Shown one piece after another: positions 49,281 through 60,738 of a stretch of 64,000 nt of DNA (position 1 is its first letter; every line of letters begins with the position of its first letter). The stretch comes from Trichomonas vaginalis G3. Taxonomy: Eukaryota; Parabasalia; Trichomonadida; Trichomonadidae. The translations under genes and the position numbers were made by a program. The notes beneath the pieces were generated by a model. That model was not told the origin of the DNA and did not search any database. It saw nothing but the letters and a program-made list of their open reading frames with translations. The stretch spans positions 15,434,205 to 15,498,204 of the forward strand of contig NC_067206.1 of NCBI RefSeq assembly GCF_026262505.1, written 5' to 3'.

Positions 49281-50883
49281 TTACTGACCTGCTGCCAAAA
49301 TCTGCTCGATGGAAGCTGTCGTTATGCCAATCTGAGGAGCCCCAGCAGGTTTCATCGAACGAATCTTCAAAAGAGCATCTTCCGTGAAAAGTGCTATTGG
49401 TTTTGTAAACTTCTTTGCTTCAATTCATCTGGACCGTCTCTGTCACCAGTATATTGTATTTGAACTGTACCAACAGTTGAAATACCACCCATAAAGTCTT
49501 CTGAGTCAGCAAATGGAATGCCAAGCCAAAAGTTTGAACGGTCTCCATTTGTATATTGAGTTTTTTGACCTCCTGTATGAGTCCATACTTTCACATATGG
49601 CATAATAGAACTTTGCATTTCAGGGTTAATGGTTGTTGTGAAGTTGTTGTTAAAGTTCATAGCATCTAATGTCAAGTTGTATGACCTCATATCCTCAACT
49701 GTAGAATATTCTTCTCTTGGATAATATTTGCCATCTATGTTTATATGATATTTAATACCAGGGTTGTAGAAACAAGAATAGTCATTTATAGTTCGTCTGA
49801 ACAGTACAAACATAGTATCTGCATGTTTCATTGCAGTTGTTAAAGCAATATCTGTTCTTGCACCTGGTCTGGACTTTGGTTTCCAACTTCACCTGCAAAG
49901 TCTTTGACAGATATTTGGTGTATAGGGAACATAAGTGGAACTGCAATATATTTGGCAGCTAAAGCATTTGAAATATCTGGGTCCAACATATAGACTGCAA
50001 GTCTGCTTTCTATTCTCTTGCATTCAAATTTTTCGCATGTGAACTTAACTGGGTCCCAAGCAGTTCCAGCAGCATTGAAATAATAGTTTACTTCAGTGTT
50101 GAGTTTGAGAAACCAAAGTCTAAGTCAACTTTGTCTTTGCAAAATTCGGCGAATGACGTTTTATTTGTTCCCTTTACGTCTGTAAAGTGAATGGGTCTTG
50201 TGTTGGTGCAATGACTAAGTTATTTTTGCTTGGAGTAAGTTCGATAGAAATTTTTCCTGCCCAGTTTGGCAAGTATCTTAAAAACCTGAAGATGAGGAAA
50301 GATGACAAAGGAACTCTAAGTTTCAGTTTTACTTTAGTGGCAGCATTCCATCTGAACCAGAAAGGTTAACATAAACTCCTGGAACGTTAGGGTCAAGTCT
50401 TCTTATTTTCTCAATAGTTGCATACTGGTCTGTTTGTTCTCTAGCTTGTGGTTGTACTGAGTTTCTCAAAGCGAACCATTCATAGTTTGCCCATGTTACT
50501 GTTTGAACTAAGTCAGAGTTAGAATATATCTTATATCCCATGAAAACTTCTGGAGCATATTGGTATCCGACATAGAAAATTCCATTGCAACCTTTCTTGT
50601 CAGACAACTTGGCAGAAGGTTTTATTTCAATGTCTTGTTCCACGTATAAGAATGAGTTGTCAATAGAAATAATATGAAACCTGTCGCAAGCAATATCTAC
50701 TGTTGTTGAAGAACCTTCTCCAAACTCACCTACGTTTCCATAAGAAACAGCAGTTGTATATTCGTAAGTTCCAGGAACTATTTCTGACCTTCTAATGGCA
50801 TTGTCGCATTCGTTATACCATTCGGAAACATTTCCGTTCATGGCATCCAAAACTGTTGGCGTTATATTCTGAGCGGCGTACAT
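49281..50883 (-). pseudogene. Major capsid protein, double-jelly-roll type, broken
   Basis: The N-terminal part (MYAAQNITPTVLDAMNGNVSEWYNE) and the C-terminal part, with a RSNFWLGIPFADSEDFMGGIS loop and VGTVQIQYTGDRD strand, have the size (~530 aa span) and strand-rich composition of Polinton double-jelly-roll capsid proteins. Placement beside coiled-coil and penton-like genes fits. The identification rests on composition, size and context. It is broken, with several breaks. Confidence 0.5.
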
Positions 50884-50915
50884 TTCATATGGGTAAAAAT
50901 ATAGAATAGTTGGAT

Positions 50916-52038
50916 TTATGTGTCATAATAGAACCCACTCGGACCAAGCTTTACTTTCTTCCTGACTGAGTTTTTAACTCTTCTTTTTCCTTCATTGCCA
51001 CTACTTTCACTAGATGAAGTTACTTCTTCACTACTTTCACTTTGTTCTACTCTTCTCTTCTTCTTTGGTGTCGCTTTTGGTAACTTGCCCTCTGCTTCAA
51101 GTTGTTGCATCTTTGCCTCATGTTCACCTAGTATGTTGTAAATTTCCCATGTCCTTTTTGCCTTTGGGCTCTGGTCGCCCATCTCAGGTAACCTATATCC
51201 TAGAAAGATTTTGTCATAGTTTGTATTTGAGTCTTCGCGTATTGTTTGCATGACTCTTTCCTGAGTTTCCGGTTCAAGCTCTTCAAACAGAGCTTGTCCA
51301 TATGGAATAAGCTCGTTTCCAAATATATATTTTTGTAGCCATTCTGGTTTTCTTTCCATGTTACCAATAATATCTTTTGTGAATGGGAAAGCTTTTACCC
51401 AATGTTTCAGTCTTGCGTCATTTATTTCTGTAGTTGGTTTTATTTTGTCAAGGAACATGTTTTTCAATACTAACATTTCATTTGGTACTGTCCATTTGAG
51501 TTTTCTTAAATATTCATCCCTTCTCGGTTCATTGTCTGCAAAGTAAGTTTTTATGACATTTTGCAAACTTTCGTTTGCAAGGTCATGTACAATAGGTTCT
51601 CTTCCTTCTCTCTCCCTAACTCTCTTTCTAAACTCTTCACCAAATATACCATCTCTATGGTTCTGTGTAGTTCTTTGAGATAAATGTTCTAGAACGTCAG
51701 GTGTTATATTTCCCAGCCATGTTCATTTCATACTGGTCCAAAATATCTGCATGTTTCATATCTTTCAATGGCATTAAAGCCGCGCTGAAAATACCAGCTA
51801 TATCTGGTTCACCATTCACTTCCATTGCGTCTACAACTTCTTGGAATTGAGGTTGTAAGTTTATGAACCACCTATCCGGATTAGCTTTATGACCCCATCT
51901 CATTGTAGTTCCATAGTCTGCAGAAACAAAAGTAGGTTTGTTTCCATATTGGTTAGGTTCTGAATGAACTTTAAACAATGTTTCATTTCTATATGTTTTG
52001 TTGAAATTTAACCTTTTATTTTCACCGAGTTCAGCCAA
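50916..52038 (-). pseudogene. Virion-associated protein with basic serine-rich tail, broken
   Basis: The span holds an N-terminal region (MAELGENKRLNFNKTYRNE), a helical middle with many W/F residues, and a C-terminal KKKRRVEQSESSEEVTSSSES tail with nuclear-localisation-like basic clusters. It lies directly upstream of the capsid gene on the same strand. It is broken, with about one break. Function is unknown. Confidence 0.45.
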
Positions 52039-53864
52039 AGATTGAACGTTATATGGTCGTAAGTAAAAAGGATTATTGTATTTGCGTACATTTCTTTCAG
52101 TACTTCCATTCTATGCTGAATATTTTCATCTGATGTTGGAGTCTTTTGTATGTCGGCGAACATTTTTCGATATTCTTCTACTATGTCAGCCGAATTTTTC
52201 TTAGACTCTTGGAAAGATTCCATATTCTCCTCATACTCTTGTTGAGGGTCAAGATTTTTCGGCTGTTCCAAATCTTCATCTAGTTCTGTGAAGTTAGTTT
52301 CCAAAGGAGGGACTTGTTCGTTTCCTTCAGGCTCTTCTAGCTGTTGTTGCTGAACTATTTCTTCCATGTCTGGTTGTATCTGAACTTCTTCCTGTGGAGT
52401 TTCTTGTACCTCATCTGCTGGCATTTCATATATTCCGAGACCGTTTTTAACAAGTTCCCTATCTAAGTCATCCGGACTCATAAACCTTTCTTCTTTCGTT
52501 CCGTCTCTATTTTTTACGCGTTTCATGAAGAGAGTTGAATTATCATTTAGCTCTGACACCAAATATCTCGGAGTAAATTCATTCATGTCATTTGGATGAT
52601 ATGCTATTAAATCATATCCCTTAGCGAGCTTGTATTTTCCAGGTTTGAGATTATATCCCATTTGATGCTGAACCATAAAGCTAAATAGGTTCGGGTCAGT
52701 ATTTCCTTCCTTGAACTTTCTAATAGCTTCTTTATATCTGTCACTAAAGTCAAGAGTATCTGGGTAACCATAATCTTCCTTAAGCATTTTTAAGAATTCT
52801 TGGTTTCCTTTTTCTCTACTTCTTTTATGTCCTTGCTCTGTTTGTGGTTGTTGTTGTGCAGGGTTTTGAACTGTTGGTTGCTGTGCTGGTTGTGGAGGTG
52901 GTTGTTGTGCTGGTTTTGGTTGTGGTGCTGGATTTTGAACTGTTGGTTGCTGTGCAGGGTTTTGAACTGTTGGTTGCTGTGCTGGATTTTGAACTGTTGG
53001 TTTTGGTTGTTGTTGTGGTGCTGGATTTTGAACTGTTGGTTGTTGTGTTGGTTTTGGTGCATGCCTGTGTCTGTGTCCATGTGACGATGTAAATGTTTTA
53101 GGTAGTCCTGGTGCAGGTGCTTCTCTTGGAGGGTTTGGTGGTATATAAGTTCCACCAGCTGGCACATATGTTCCATCTGCAGCATAATGTCCTACCTGAC
53201 TTTTCGTTTTTAAGAAAGCATTTACTAGGTCTGTTTTGGTCTGTTGTAACTCTTTTTCTTGACTTTCCACAACAGTTGCTCTAACGGCGTCATAGGCACT
53301 TTGAACTGCCTGTCTCGTTGCTGCATCTGTTATTTTCGTCATATTTTGTGCTACTTCTCTTAACTCTTTGTCGAAACCTTCAGACTTCAGTTTCTTTCCA
53401 GATGAGAAGTCGTTCACTAGTTTCACCTTACTATGAAGAGCTTCGAAGGCATTCTTAAAGTCAGCATTCATTAAAGCTTCATTTGAACTGTCTTCATCCG
53501 CTTGTATTTTTGTCCTTATTGACCCTATAAGTTGGGCTGCTTTAGCGTTGGCTTGGGCATCTAACCAGTCATTATTAGCTTTTATATATTCTGCGCTTTT
53601 CATTGCCTTTTGCATGGCTGCGTCGTTATTTTTACTTTCTTGTGCTAAGTTTTCATACTGTACGGTTTGGTTTTGCAACTGTAAAAGTTTTTCTGCCTTT
53701 ACATTTGCTTCAACTTCTTTTTTATACTCATCGCTATCCATATATGTCTTCATGGCTTTTTGTTTTATCTCTTCATCTTTCAGTACTTTATATTGAGTAG
53801 TATGGTTTTTCAAATTTATAACATCTTGTTCCATTTTTGCTACTTCTGCTGCTTTTTCTGACAC
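52008..53864 (-). CDS. Long coiled-coil protein with P/Q repeats (618 aa)
   Basis: Residues 1-225 are a long coiled coil (EKAAEVAKMEQDVINLKN... repeated alanine/lysine heptads). Residues ~255-345 are a low-complexity segment with repeated QQPTVQNPA units. The C-terminal part is globular and then acidic. This layout suits a scaffold or tape-measure-like virion protein (inference). It overlaps the next gene upstream (53840) and downstream (52038) by a few codons. It looks whole. Confidence 0.5.
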   Translation of the reverse strand: MSEKAAEVAKMEQDVINLKNHTTQYKVLKDEEIKQKAMKTYMDSDEYKKEVEANVKAEKLLQLQNQTVQYENLAQESKNNDAAMQKAMKSAEYIKANNDWLDAQANAKAAQLIGSIRTKIQADEDSSNEALMNADFKNAFEALHSKVKLVNDFSSGKKLKSEGFDKELREVAQNMTKITDAATRQAVQSAYDAVRATVVESQEKELQQTKTDLVNAFLKTKSQVGHYAADGTYVPAGGTYIPPNPPREAPAPGLPKTFTSSHGHRHRHAPKPTQQPTVQNPAPQQQPKPTVQNPAQQPTVQNPAQQPTVQNPAPQPKPAQQPPPQPAQQPTVQNPAQQQPQTEQGHKRSREKGNQEFLKMLKEDYGYPDTLDFSDRYKEAIRKFKEGNTDPNLFSFMVQHQMGYNLKPGKYKLAKGYDLIAYHPNDMNEFTPRYLVSELNDNSTLFMKRVKNRDGTKEERFMSPDDLDRELVKNGLGIYEMPADEVQETPQEEVQIQPDMEEIVQQQQLEEPEGNEQVPPLETNFTELDEDLEQPKNLDPQQEYEENMESFQESKKNSADIVEEYRKMFADIQKTPTSDENIQHRMEVLKEMYANTIILFTYDHITFNLWLNSVKIKG

Positions 53865-54316
53865 TTTTTTGCATATTCCTCTGTACTTAGTTCTTTCAGT
53901 TGTTCTTCTTTCTTCTTTTTCTCTACGTTTAACTCATTGAGTTTCTTTGTGTGTCTGTCATATTCTAGTTTCTTTTCGTTTTCACTTATTTGTTTCTGTA
54001 TGTCTATGTTTGACTTTTTGACATCTGTTATTTGATTTTTGAGTGAACTCAAATTCATTTGACTTTGAGGGTTATAAGCTGTTCCGTCTGCAGCTCCACC
54101 ATAGCCTGCCATTTTCGCTAAAAGTGCCGCTCTTAAACCTCCACTCTGTGCACCAATAACTCGGTTTAAAAGCATAGGGTTGCTTGACATTTGTTGCAAC
54201 ATAGTGGGGTCATTCATCATTTGTTGTTGCAACTGTTGTTGTGGTGTCAGTTTTACTATTGGATGTTTCAATGCTCCCTTCCTCTTACGTATATTCTTAC
54301 GTAGCTTACGTGGCAT
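53840..54316 (-). CDS. Basic N-terminus, coiled-coil C-terminus protein (158 aa)
   Basis: The first 25 residues (MPRKLRKNIRKRKGALKHP) are strongly basic and could bind DNA. A Q/M-rich middle and a coiled coil (residues ~90-150) ending in lysine-rich sequence follow. It could be a core protein packing the element DNA, as basic core proteins do in adenoviruses (inference). It looks whole. Confidence 0.5.
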   Translation of the reverse strand: MPRKLRKNIRKRKGALKHPIVKLTPQQQLQQQMMNDPTMLQQMSSNPMLLNRVIGAQSGGLRAALLAKMAGYGGAADGTAYNPQSQMNLSSLKNQITDVKKSNIDIQKQISENEKKLEYDRHTKKLNELNVEKKKKEEQLKELSTEEYAKKCQKKQQK

Positions 54317-54788
54317 TTTAAGTGAAGTTAAAAAGCGGTTTTTGACAGATGTTTATATGACACTTTTTGTTCAGCACAAAAAACTACTCGGTCAAAGTGT
54401 TGTCGGTTTTGTAAAATAACCGTCCTATCTCATTCTATAAGGGAGAAAAGGCTTCTCAAAGTATACTTCCTTGGAACGCCTGTAACTTTTCCTGTAGCGA
54501 CGATAGACCCTTACTTGTCCGGACAAAGTTATACTATTTTGAGCGCTCTACAAAAAAGTCAACGGCGACGACTCTCAAAAACCGTTGTGTAAAAAGTTTT
54601 ACCGTTGGACAAAAAAGTATATATAGAAAACAAAAAACGTTTATAGTTCATTCAATATTTGAGATGGAACGGTTTTCCAACGGTAACTATTAAATAAAAT
54701 TAAAAAAATAGAGGGGTTTCCGTTGACGAAAACGGTTTATTTTAAACTTTTCTATGAGTGGTCCGAAAAAAACAGTTCATTTTTCATA
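54317..54788. other. Non-coding region between divergent gene blocks of element C
   Basis: About 470 bases separate the leftward block ending at 54316 from the rightward gene at 54789. It has several ACxxTTTTTGT motifs and no open frame of note. Being the largest internal gap in C, it is a candidate control region or replication origin. Confidence 0.45.
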
Positions 54789-56094
54789 ATGGAAGGAAGA
54801 AAAAGTGTCGCAAACAATTCGTCGACTACCTCTGCAGTTAAAGTTCCTTCAACTTATGTCTCACCATTCTCAAAACCCTTACGACCTCCTATAATACCAA
54901 AGCAACTTCCTCATACAATTCAAGACAAATTGTCCAACAATTTGAGTTCTTCTTCTTCTCAAAACACAACAGAAACATCTGAAACAGTTGTCCAAATAGC
55001 ACCAGAACAAGTTTCACATAGTTCTACAATTCAAGACAAATTGTCCAACAATTTGAGTTCTTCTTCTTCTCAAAACACAACAGAAACATCTGAAACAGTT
55101 GTCCAAATAGCACCAGAACAAGTTTCACATAGTTCTACAATTCAAGACAAATTGTCCAACAATTTGAGTTCTTCTTCTTCTCAAAACACAACAGAAACAT
55201 CTGAAACAGATTTACAACCAATAGAACAAGATATAGTCTCTCAAACTACAAGTATGTTAACAAGAGCACAATTTCAAGATTTAATTTCTCTTGAACAATA
55301 TTCGAGTAACGAAATACAAAGCGACGACTGTAACCTCTCGCTACCCGAATCCATTCAAAGAAAATACGCCATGAAAAGACTGAAATTGTTGTATAAACTT
55401 CTTAACAATTGGGGGTCGAAAACAACTCAGATTATAGTGAAATGTTTAACAAAGTCATAGAATCTCTTAAACCAATTGAAAACGACATAAAAAATCCCAG
55501 TGTTCTTGTAGACCTTTTCGCCTCAAAATTACCAGTTACAACTAATCTAATAGCAACACAAGCTATAGAGCAATTTATTTTATGTTTTCCCAAGCAATAT
55601 AGACAACACCTGAGGGAAACAAGAATAGGAAAATTTCAATTGGTGTATCCTACAACATACAACTATTACGAAGAAGCAAATGAATATGGAGAACTCTCAT
55701 TCCATTTCACACTTTCAGTTCCTGAGGGAGAAGAAAAAGCAATCTATCATGTACAATCTCTTGCAGGATGTGAAGGAAAACCTCACATAATAACTACTGT
55801 TGCAATTGAGAAACCTGCAAGAGTCGAAGACGATGTTTTATTCGCGTCCATTGCTGGTTTTGGCATGGGAGAACCAATTCCAATTTCCCATTTCACAGAA
55901 TACTCAGCACAGCATTTTCAAAATGTAGAATTCGTGTTCTACGACCATCAAAAGTTCCTGCTAACAAAACCAAAGAAACAATTTGTCTGAATATTTGTTG
56001 CTGGTCATGTGGCTGACAAAGAGCCATCAGATACTGACTATGAAGAAGAGGAGGAGGAAGAAGAAAACGATAGCGATGTCGTTCTTATCGAATA
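54789..56094 (+). pseudogene. Repeat-containing acidic-tail protein, broken
   Basis: The N-terminal half contains three 37-residue repeats (IQDKLSNNLSSSSSQNTTE...), encoded by a 111-bp tandem repeat (54915-55218). The C-terminal half is a compact mixed alpha/beta region, and the end is an acidic tail (EEEEEEEENDSDVV). It is the last gene before the right terminus. It is broken, with about two breaks. Function is unknown. Confidence 0.45.
54915..55218. repeat. 111-bp coding tandem repeat, three copies
   Basis: ACAATTCAAGACAAATTGTC starts at 54915, 55026 and 55137. The first two copies look identical and the third diverges near its end. The serine-rich repeat unit is in frame. Confidence 0.85.
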
Positions 56095-56148
56095 AAAACT
56101 TTAATTTTTTACTATATAATTTTTTTAGTTCTCCTCTAGGTTTTCTTA

Positions 56149-56194
56149 TGGGCTAGAGGGCACGAAGTGCCTGGAAGCCCCACTTACCTGACCT
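56149..56194. repeat. Right terminal inverted repeat of element C
   Basis: Read from the end inward this is AGGTCAGGTAAGTGGGGCTT, CCA, then GGCAC-TTC-GTGCC, CTCT, AGCCC. It matches the left end except in the inner hairpin stem, where both sides changed together. Confidence 0.85.
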
Positions 56195-56199
56195 ATATG

Positions 56200-56859
56200 A
56201 TATATATAATATGATATATATAATATGATATATATAATCTTATAAATATAATTATATTAATTATTAGCAAAAATGGCTAAAAATTTGGTGCAATTGTTGA
56301 CATTTTGGCTAAGAATTGGAGGATGTAAGTGCTATTATATGAAATAGTATCTCACACCCTCCAATTCATCCTATTACGCCGAAAAATTTTTGGTGAAATT
56401 CGACGACAAGTACCTTATTCACATGATTTACTATGAGAAGGCACCAGAAGCTCCCTTATATATTGACGTCTGTATTGAGCTTCTATTCCTTCCCAAACAT
56501 AATCCTTTTCGTCCTCCCATTATAAGGGAATGAAAAGGTCATTGTCATGATCCTGATCTGCTTGTTCCTCTTGTTCGTATTTTTGTACTATTCCTTGTTG
56601 TTCCATATATGCTTGCTCTGCTGTTGTTTCGTTCTCATTCATGATCATTGACTCTAAAGAGGACATGTACCTTCTGGACGCTTCCATTAAAAAAATATGT
56701 CAATTTATCTGAAAAATAACGTATTGTGATGGGCCCACTGGACGCAGGCCAGTGAGCACTCACAATATATACTGTACCATCACACCCTCCAATTCTTCCT
56801 ATTTCGACGAAAAATTTTAGGTGAAATGCTAATCTTGTTAAATCTTTTCTTTTTATAAT
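56200..56859. other. Hairpin-rich intergenic region right of element C
   Basis: After an ATATATATGAT-type microsatellite comes a GAATTGGAGG... hairpin (56312-56367), then a possible minus-strand frame of 55 codons (56520-56687, acidic and Q/E-rich, no homologue), then a half hairpin with CACACCCTCCAATTC. No confident gene. Confidence 0.45.
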
Positions 56860-57400
56860 GGGTCGCTTACGTTTTGGCGTCGCGTGGCGTCGCGATGTAA
56901 ACTATTCAATTTTGAGAAGCTTACACTGTTTTTTCAAAGGTTTATGGCGTCGCAAGGGCAAAATTGAATAGGCCGTTGTCGCCAATGTAATGTTTATTTT
57001 TGACATATAATTAAATTTTTTTAATAATTTTCCCATCATATCATTAAGCTATAAATATAGTTTCATGAAGAAAGCGGGGAAATTTTCTTCATAAGGAGCA
57101 AGTTCTTACCAAAAACGAGAAATTTTGCTCGATATTCTTTCGCATTTCGAGCAAGTTTTCTCGTTTTTGGTAAGAAACCAAAGGCTGTGAGGCACTGATA
57201 ATGCATTTGAATCCATAAGTAAAAAAAACATAATTTTTTATTCAATTGCCACGTAAACCTTGGCAAAAATAAACTTTACATTGGCGACAACGACCTATTC
57301 AATTTTGGCCTTGCGACGCCATAAACCTTTGAAAAAACGGTGTAAACTTCTCAAAATTGAATAGTTTACATCGCGACGCGATGCCAAAGTACTTTTTTCC
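56860..57400. mobile_element. MITE with ~140-bp inverted repeats (541 bp)
   Basis: A 9-bp duplication TTTTATAAT (56851-56859, 57401-57409) flanks an element whose two arms (about 56870-57010 and 57255-57395) are inverted copies with a few differences. Both contain GTAAACTATTCAATTTTGAG and GGTTTATGGCGTCGCAAGG. The centre has its own hairpin (57103-57176). The duplication length fits a MULE-type MITE. No coding capacity. Confidence 0.7.
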
Positions 57401-57409
57401 TTTTATAAT

Positions 57410-60400
57410 ATGTATAATATACATGTCATGTAAATATTAAATTTATCAATAAAATGAATTTTTAATTGGCGCCAAACGTCACTTTTCGTTATTACTATTT
57501 TCGGTATAAGATAATCGAAATACAAATAACAACGCGATTCCATGATTGCTACCAAAGAGAGATTCCTTAAGTTCGGCGATACAATATCCCAAATGGAACA
57601 TATATATGGGATCAGCTACATGTACTATAGGAAGGTCATCTGTGAAAAGTTGCGATCCATTACGTAATCTACATTTCAATTGGATGTCGTTGAGAGCTGA
57701 GAAAGTTCACAATTCTTAACTTTCTTACATTATTGGATATTTGGATGTTACTTGTCAGATGATCGAACGCAAACATAAGAACCAAAGTACAATAGGCATG
57801 TTGAAAACGAAAAGAATAAAAACAGTTTTGTGAAAAGTGACAATTTTGTGTGGCAAAAAATCATTTTCACAAAAATGAGAGAAACTTTGGCTGATTAATA
57901 AGTTATTGAGCCAAAGTTTATCCCATTTTTTGATAGAATAGGAGGCTATGAGAGACTGATGAAAGTTAGTATCTCATAGCTTTCAAAATAAAATGGTTTT
58001 AAATATGAAATTGAATAAATTTAGCCAAAAATTGAATAGAAACTTTCAAAAAAATCTCAAAATTGGAAAAATCAAGGAAAAAACTACAAATTTGATATAA
58101 AAACATATGATTCATTAACTTCTTTATTTATAAAGTATAATTATTTATAATTTAAATGAATCATTGAGTATGAATTGAGAGTTTTATAAAGATTGCAAAA
58201 ATTAAAATTAAATCAAAATAAGCTTTTCATGAAAGAAGTTTACGGTTGCAATTTGTTAGTGCATAGCATTGCAATTGTAAACTCCATTCTTGAAATGAAA
58301 TTCGTTTGCGACATTTTACATAAAAAATGGAAGTTTTTGAATGTCACAAGTGAAAAATATTTGTAATGAGTGGAAATGGAGAGAAAAGAATTCATAGATG
58401 ACGATAAATATTTGATTGTGATGGTAGAATTAGATCCACAATTAGATCGAGGATTACGAGAAGAAATGCCGCAAAGAAACTTAAAGAATCTTTCAAGATT
58501 ATCAGATAAACAAATTGAATCACTCACTAAACAAACAGGAATGCACTTTGAGGGTGAAGATATCGGCAATAACCATGAAAGAAACAATCAATTCTTGTAA
58601 ACGAAAATAGAGGATTTGACGCAGTGGAATGATTCCAATTTTTCCGATAATTGGAAGATCCCCTTGACGCAGTCAAATCCTCTATCGGAAAAGTGGATTT
58701 ACATGGCAAATTTCAAATGTCTGTAAGGTCCACTTTGAGGGTTTAAAGAAAGAATTGGAGGCTATCAGATACTGACATTTCATCAAAGTTTCTCCCATTT
58801 TTAGTGAAACTGAAAGGGTAAGATGTATATAATGATCCTTTATACCTCTTAGCCTTTCATTTTCACTTAGATGTCAGCAAAATTTGAGTTAATTGCAAAC
58901 AATTACTTCAAGGTTTGTTGCCCTAATGAAGGAATTGGAGGGTATGGATACCTATTCATACTAATTCCTAGAGATACTGAAATTGAATAAGTTCCTAGGA
59001 GACCCCACTTCTCTATATAAAGCTGAGAAACTTTGAAAAAGATTGTTCGACATTTCCTTAAAAAGTGTCATCGTTATGTCAAACCGTTTTTATCGTTTTC
59101 GTTTACAATATCTTTGATCTACAAAATGTCCTCTCAAAATTACACATTCTCAGTTCCCTATACATTTTGAACGAAGCTCTCTTTTGTCTTTTTTTTAATA
59201 ATAAATTTTTTGCTGTTACTTTTAGCTATTTTTTTGTTTGCCTATTCAAACTAAAATGACAATGTTTCGATAATTTATTATACATGTAATGAAAACGTTA
59301 ATTAATTGATTGCCACTTTTATATATATAAATGAAAATAATTTTTAACTTATAAAGTGCCAAGATTATTAGCAAAGAGTTATTTATTTGTGCATATACAT
59401 TTGTATATACTAGTGTATTGTAACAGTTAATATTACAAATAAAGATTCGTTTTACTTTACGAGTTTCAAATTTAGATCTAACATATTGAATATCTTTCAA
59501 ATTAATATGACAAATACATTTTTATACACTATTAATTCTAAGTCGTTCAGTAATTGTGTTGCATCTCCATACCTGAATATAATATTTCTGTTCTAATTTC
59601 ATGTCTATAAACTATATTAATAGTAGCCAAATAATATTTATATAATTATTATTTAAAATTGTTATTGGAGTAGAAAGAATTAAATAAACTTCACAAAATT
59701 AGAAATTCTAATTTTAGGTTTCAAAATTTTTAGTTGATAAGCATTATGATTTCTTATTTCATTGTTAACAAATTTTTAAAGAGGCAAAATAAGTACACAA
59801 CAAAACAGGAAGAATGAACTAATGAATTACATATTAAATTATGCTTTTCAATTTGGGATCAATTGGGAATTACCATGGCTTCCCATGTAATGGGAATTGG
59901 ATCCAAAAAATTTGAAAAATAAAATACGATACTAAAAAGTATAAAATTTTTATCAAAAATTACATTTTAATTTTTCCTTGGAATTTCTCATATATTCAAC
60001 TCTATTTTAAATCGGGAAATATATAAGAAAATGATAATTATGTTACAGGGATTGATGTATTAGAATAATGAGCTATATTCGATATCTGTTTACCAAAATT
60101 TCCCAATAACCGTCAAATTTTCACCATTTCTTTTCAAAAACCGTCAAATATTTGCCAATATTTACCAATATTTCTATGCATTTTACCAATTCTTATTCAA
60201 ATTTATTCACTTTTCCCGATGAATGCTTTGAAAGGTGAGGCATGATTGCAAATTGAAAGAGTATTGAAAAAAAGTAAAAGGTTTATATTAAATAATTGTG
60301 GACAAATTGTAGATGCAAAGAAAGCTAATGAAGAATAAATATGAAATATATGAAAAAAATTATTTAAGTAAGAAGATAATTGTTTATTCTTAATAATTAA

Positions 60401-60738
60401 GAGTCTGGCAGAAATTGCTAACTAAGGCTCTCATGTAAGTTTGGTGATCAAAGATTTGCTGCTAAAAATAGTTTACGAAGCAGTTTCTCTATAGGTTATT
60501 ATTTGCGATTCTGTAATGCACAATAAATCGGTTGAACTCATTTTTGACACTTTACAATTTTTTAAAATATATTATAATCATATTATTTATATAACATAAA
60601 TTAAATTTATCATTTTTTTATTTTGAATAAAATTTTCAATTACTTAATCCATACAATTATATTTTTATTTTAAAATATTAAATGATATTTCATTGTTTTT
60701 TAAATCAATAATCAATAACTTCACAAAAAGTGAAAAAA
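57410..60738. other. Gene-poor region, hairpins then AT-rich DNA
   Basis: 57410-59000 holds several hairpins: about 57950-58000 (GGCTATGAGA...TCTCATAGC), 58230-58285 (GTTTAC...GTAAAC), 58608-58684 (TAGAGGATTTGAC...), 58815-58868 (GAAAGGGTAAGA...). The last matches a hairpin in the MULE relics. A 76-codon frame at 58370-58600 is unsupported. 59000-60700 is AT-rich with nothing recognised. Confidence 0.55.

Larger units (their letters stand above)
35691..56194. mobile_element. Element C: Polinton-like element with both termini (20.5 kb)
   Basis: Terminal inverted repeats of about 46 bases (AGGTCAGGTAAGTGGGGCTT... at 35691, its complement ending at 56194) are flanked by a 5-bp duplication ATATG (35686-35690, 56195-56199). 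Parts are DNA adenine methyltransferase, fibre, integrase, FtsK/HerA-type ATPase, SF3-type helicase, major capsid protein, two minor capsid-like proteins, long coiled-coil proteins and many small genes. No B-family polymerase or protease was recognised. This places it nearer Polinton-like viruses/Tlr-type elements than classical Mavericks. It is complete in extent but broken, with roughly ten or more breaks. Preserved ends and many open frames suggest a young insertion. Confidence 0.8.

Noticed and set aside
52790-53185. H/Q-rich and W/L-rich alternative frames on both strands
   Set aside because: They are shadows of the P/Q repeat segment of the 618-aa coiled-coil protein.
58370-58600. 76-codon frame beginning MEMERKEFIDDDKYL
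   Set aside because: No initiator at the right distance, no homologue in the window and it overlaps hairpin-rich DNA.
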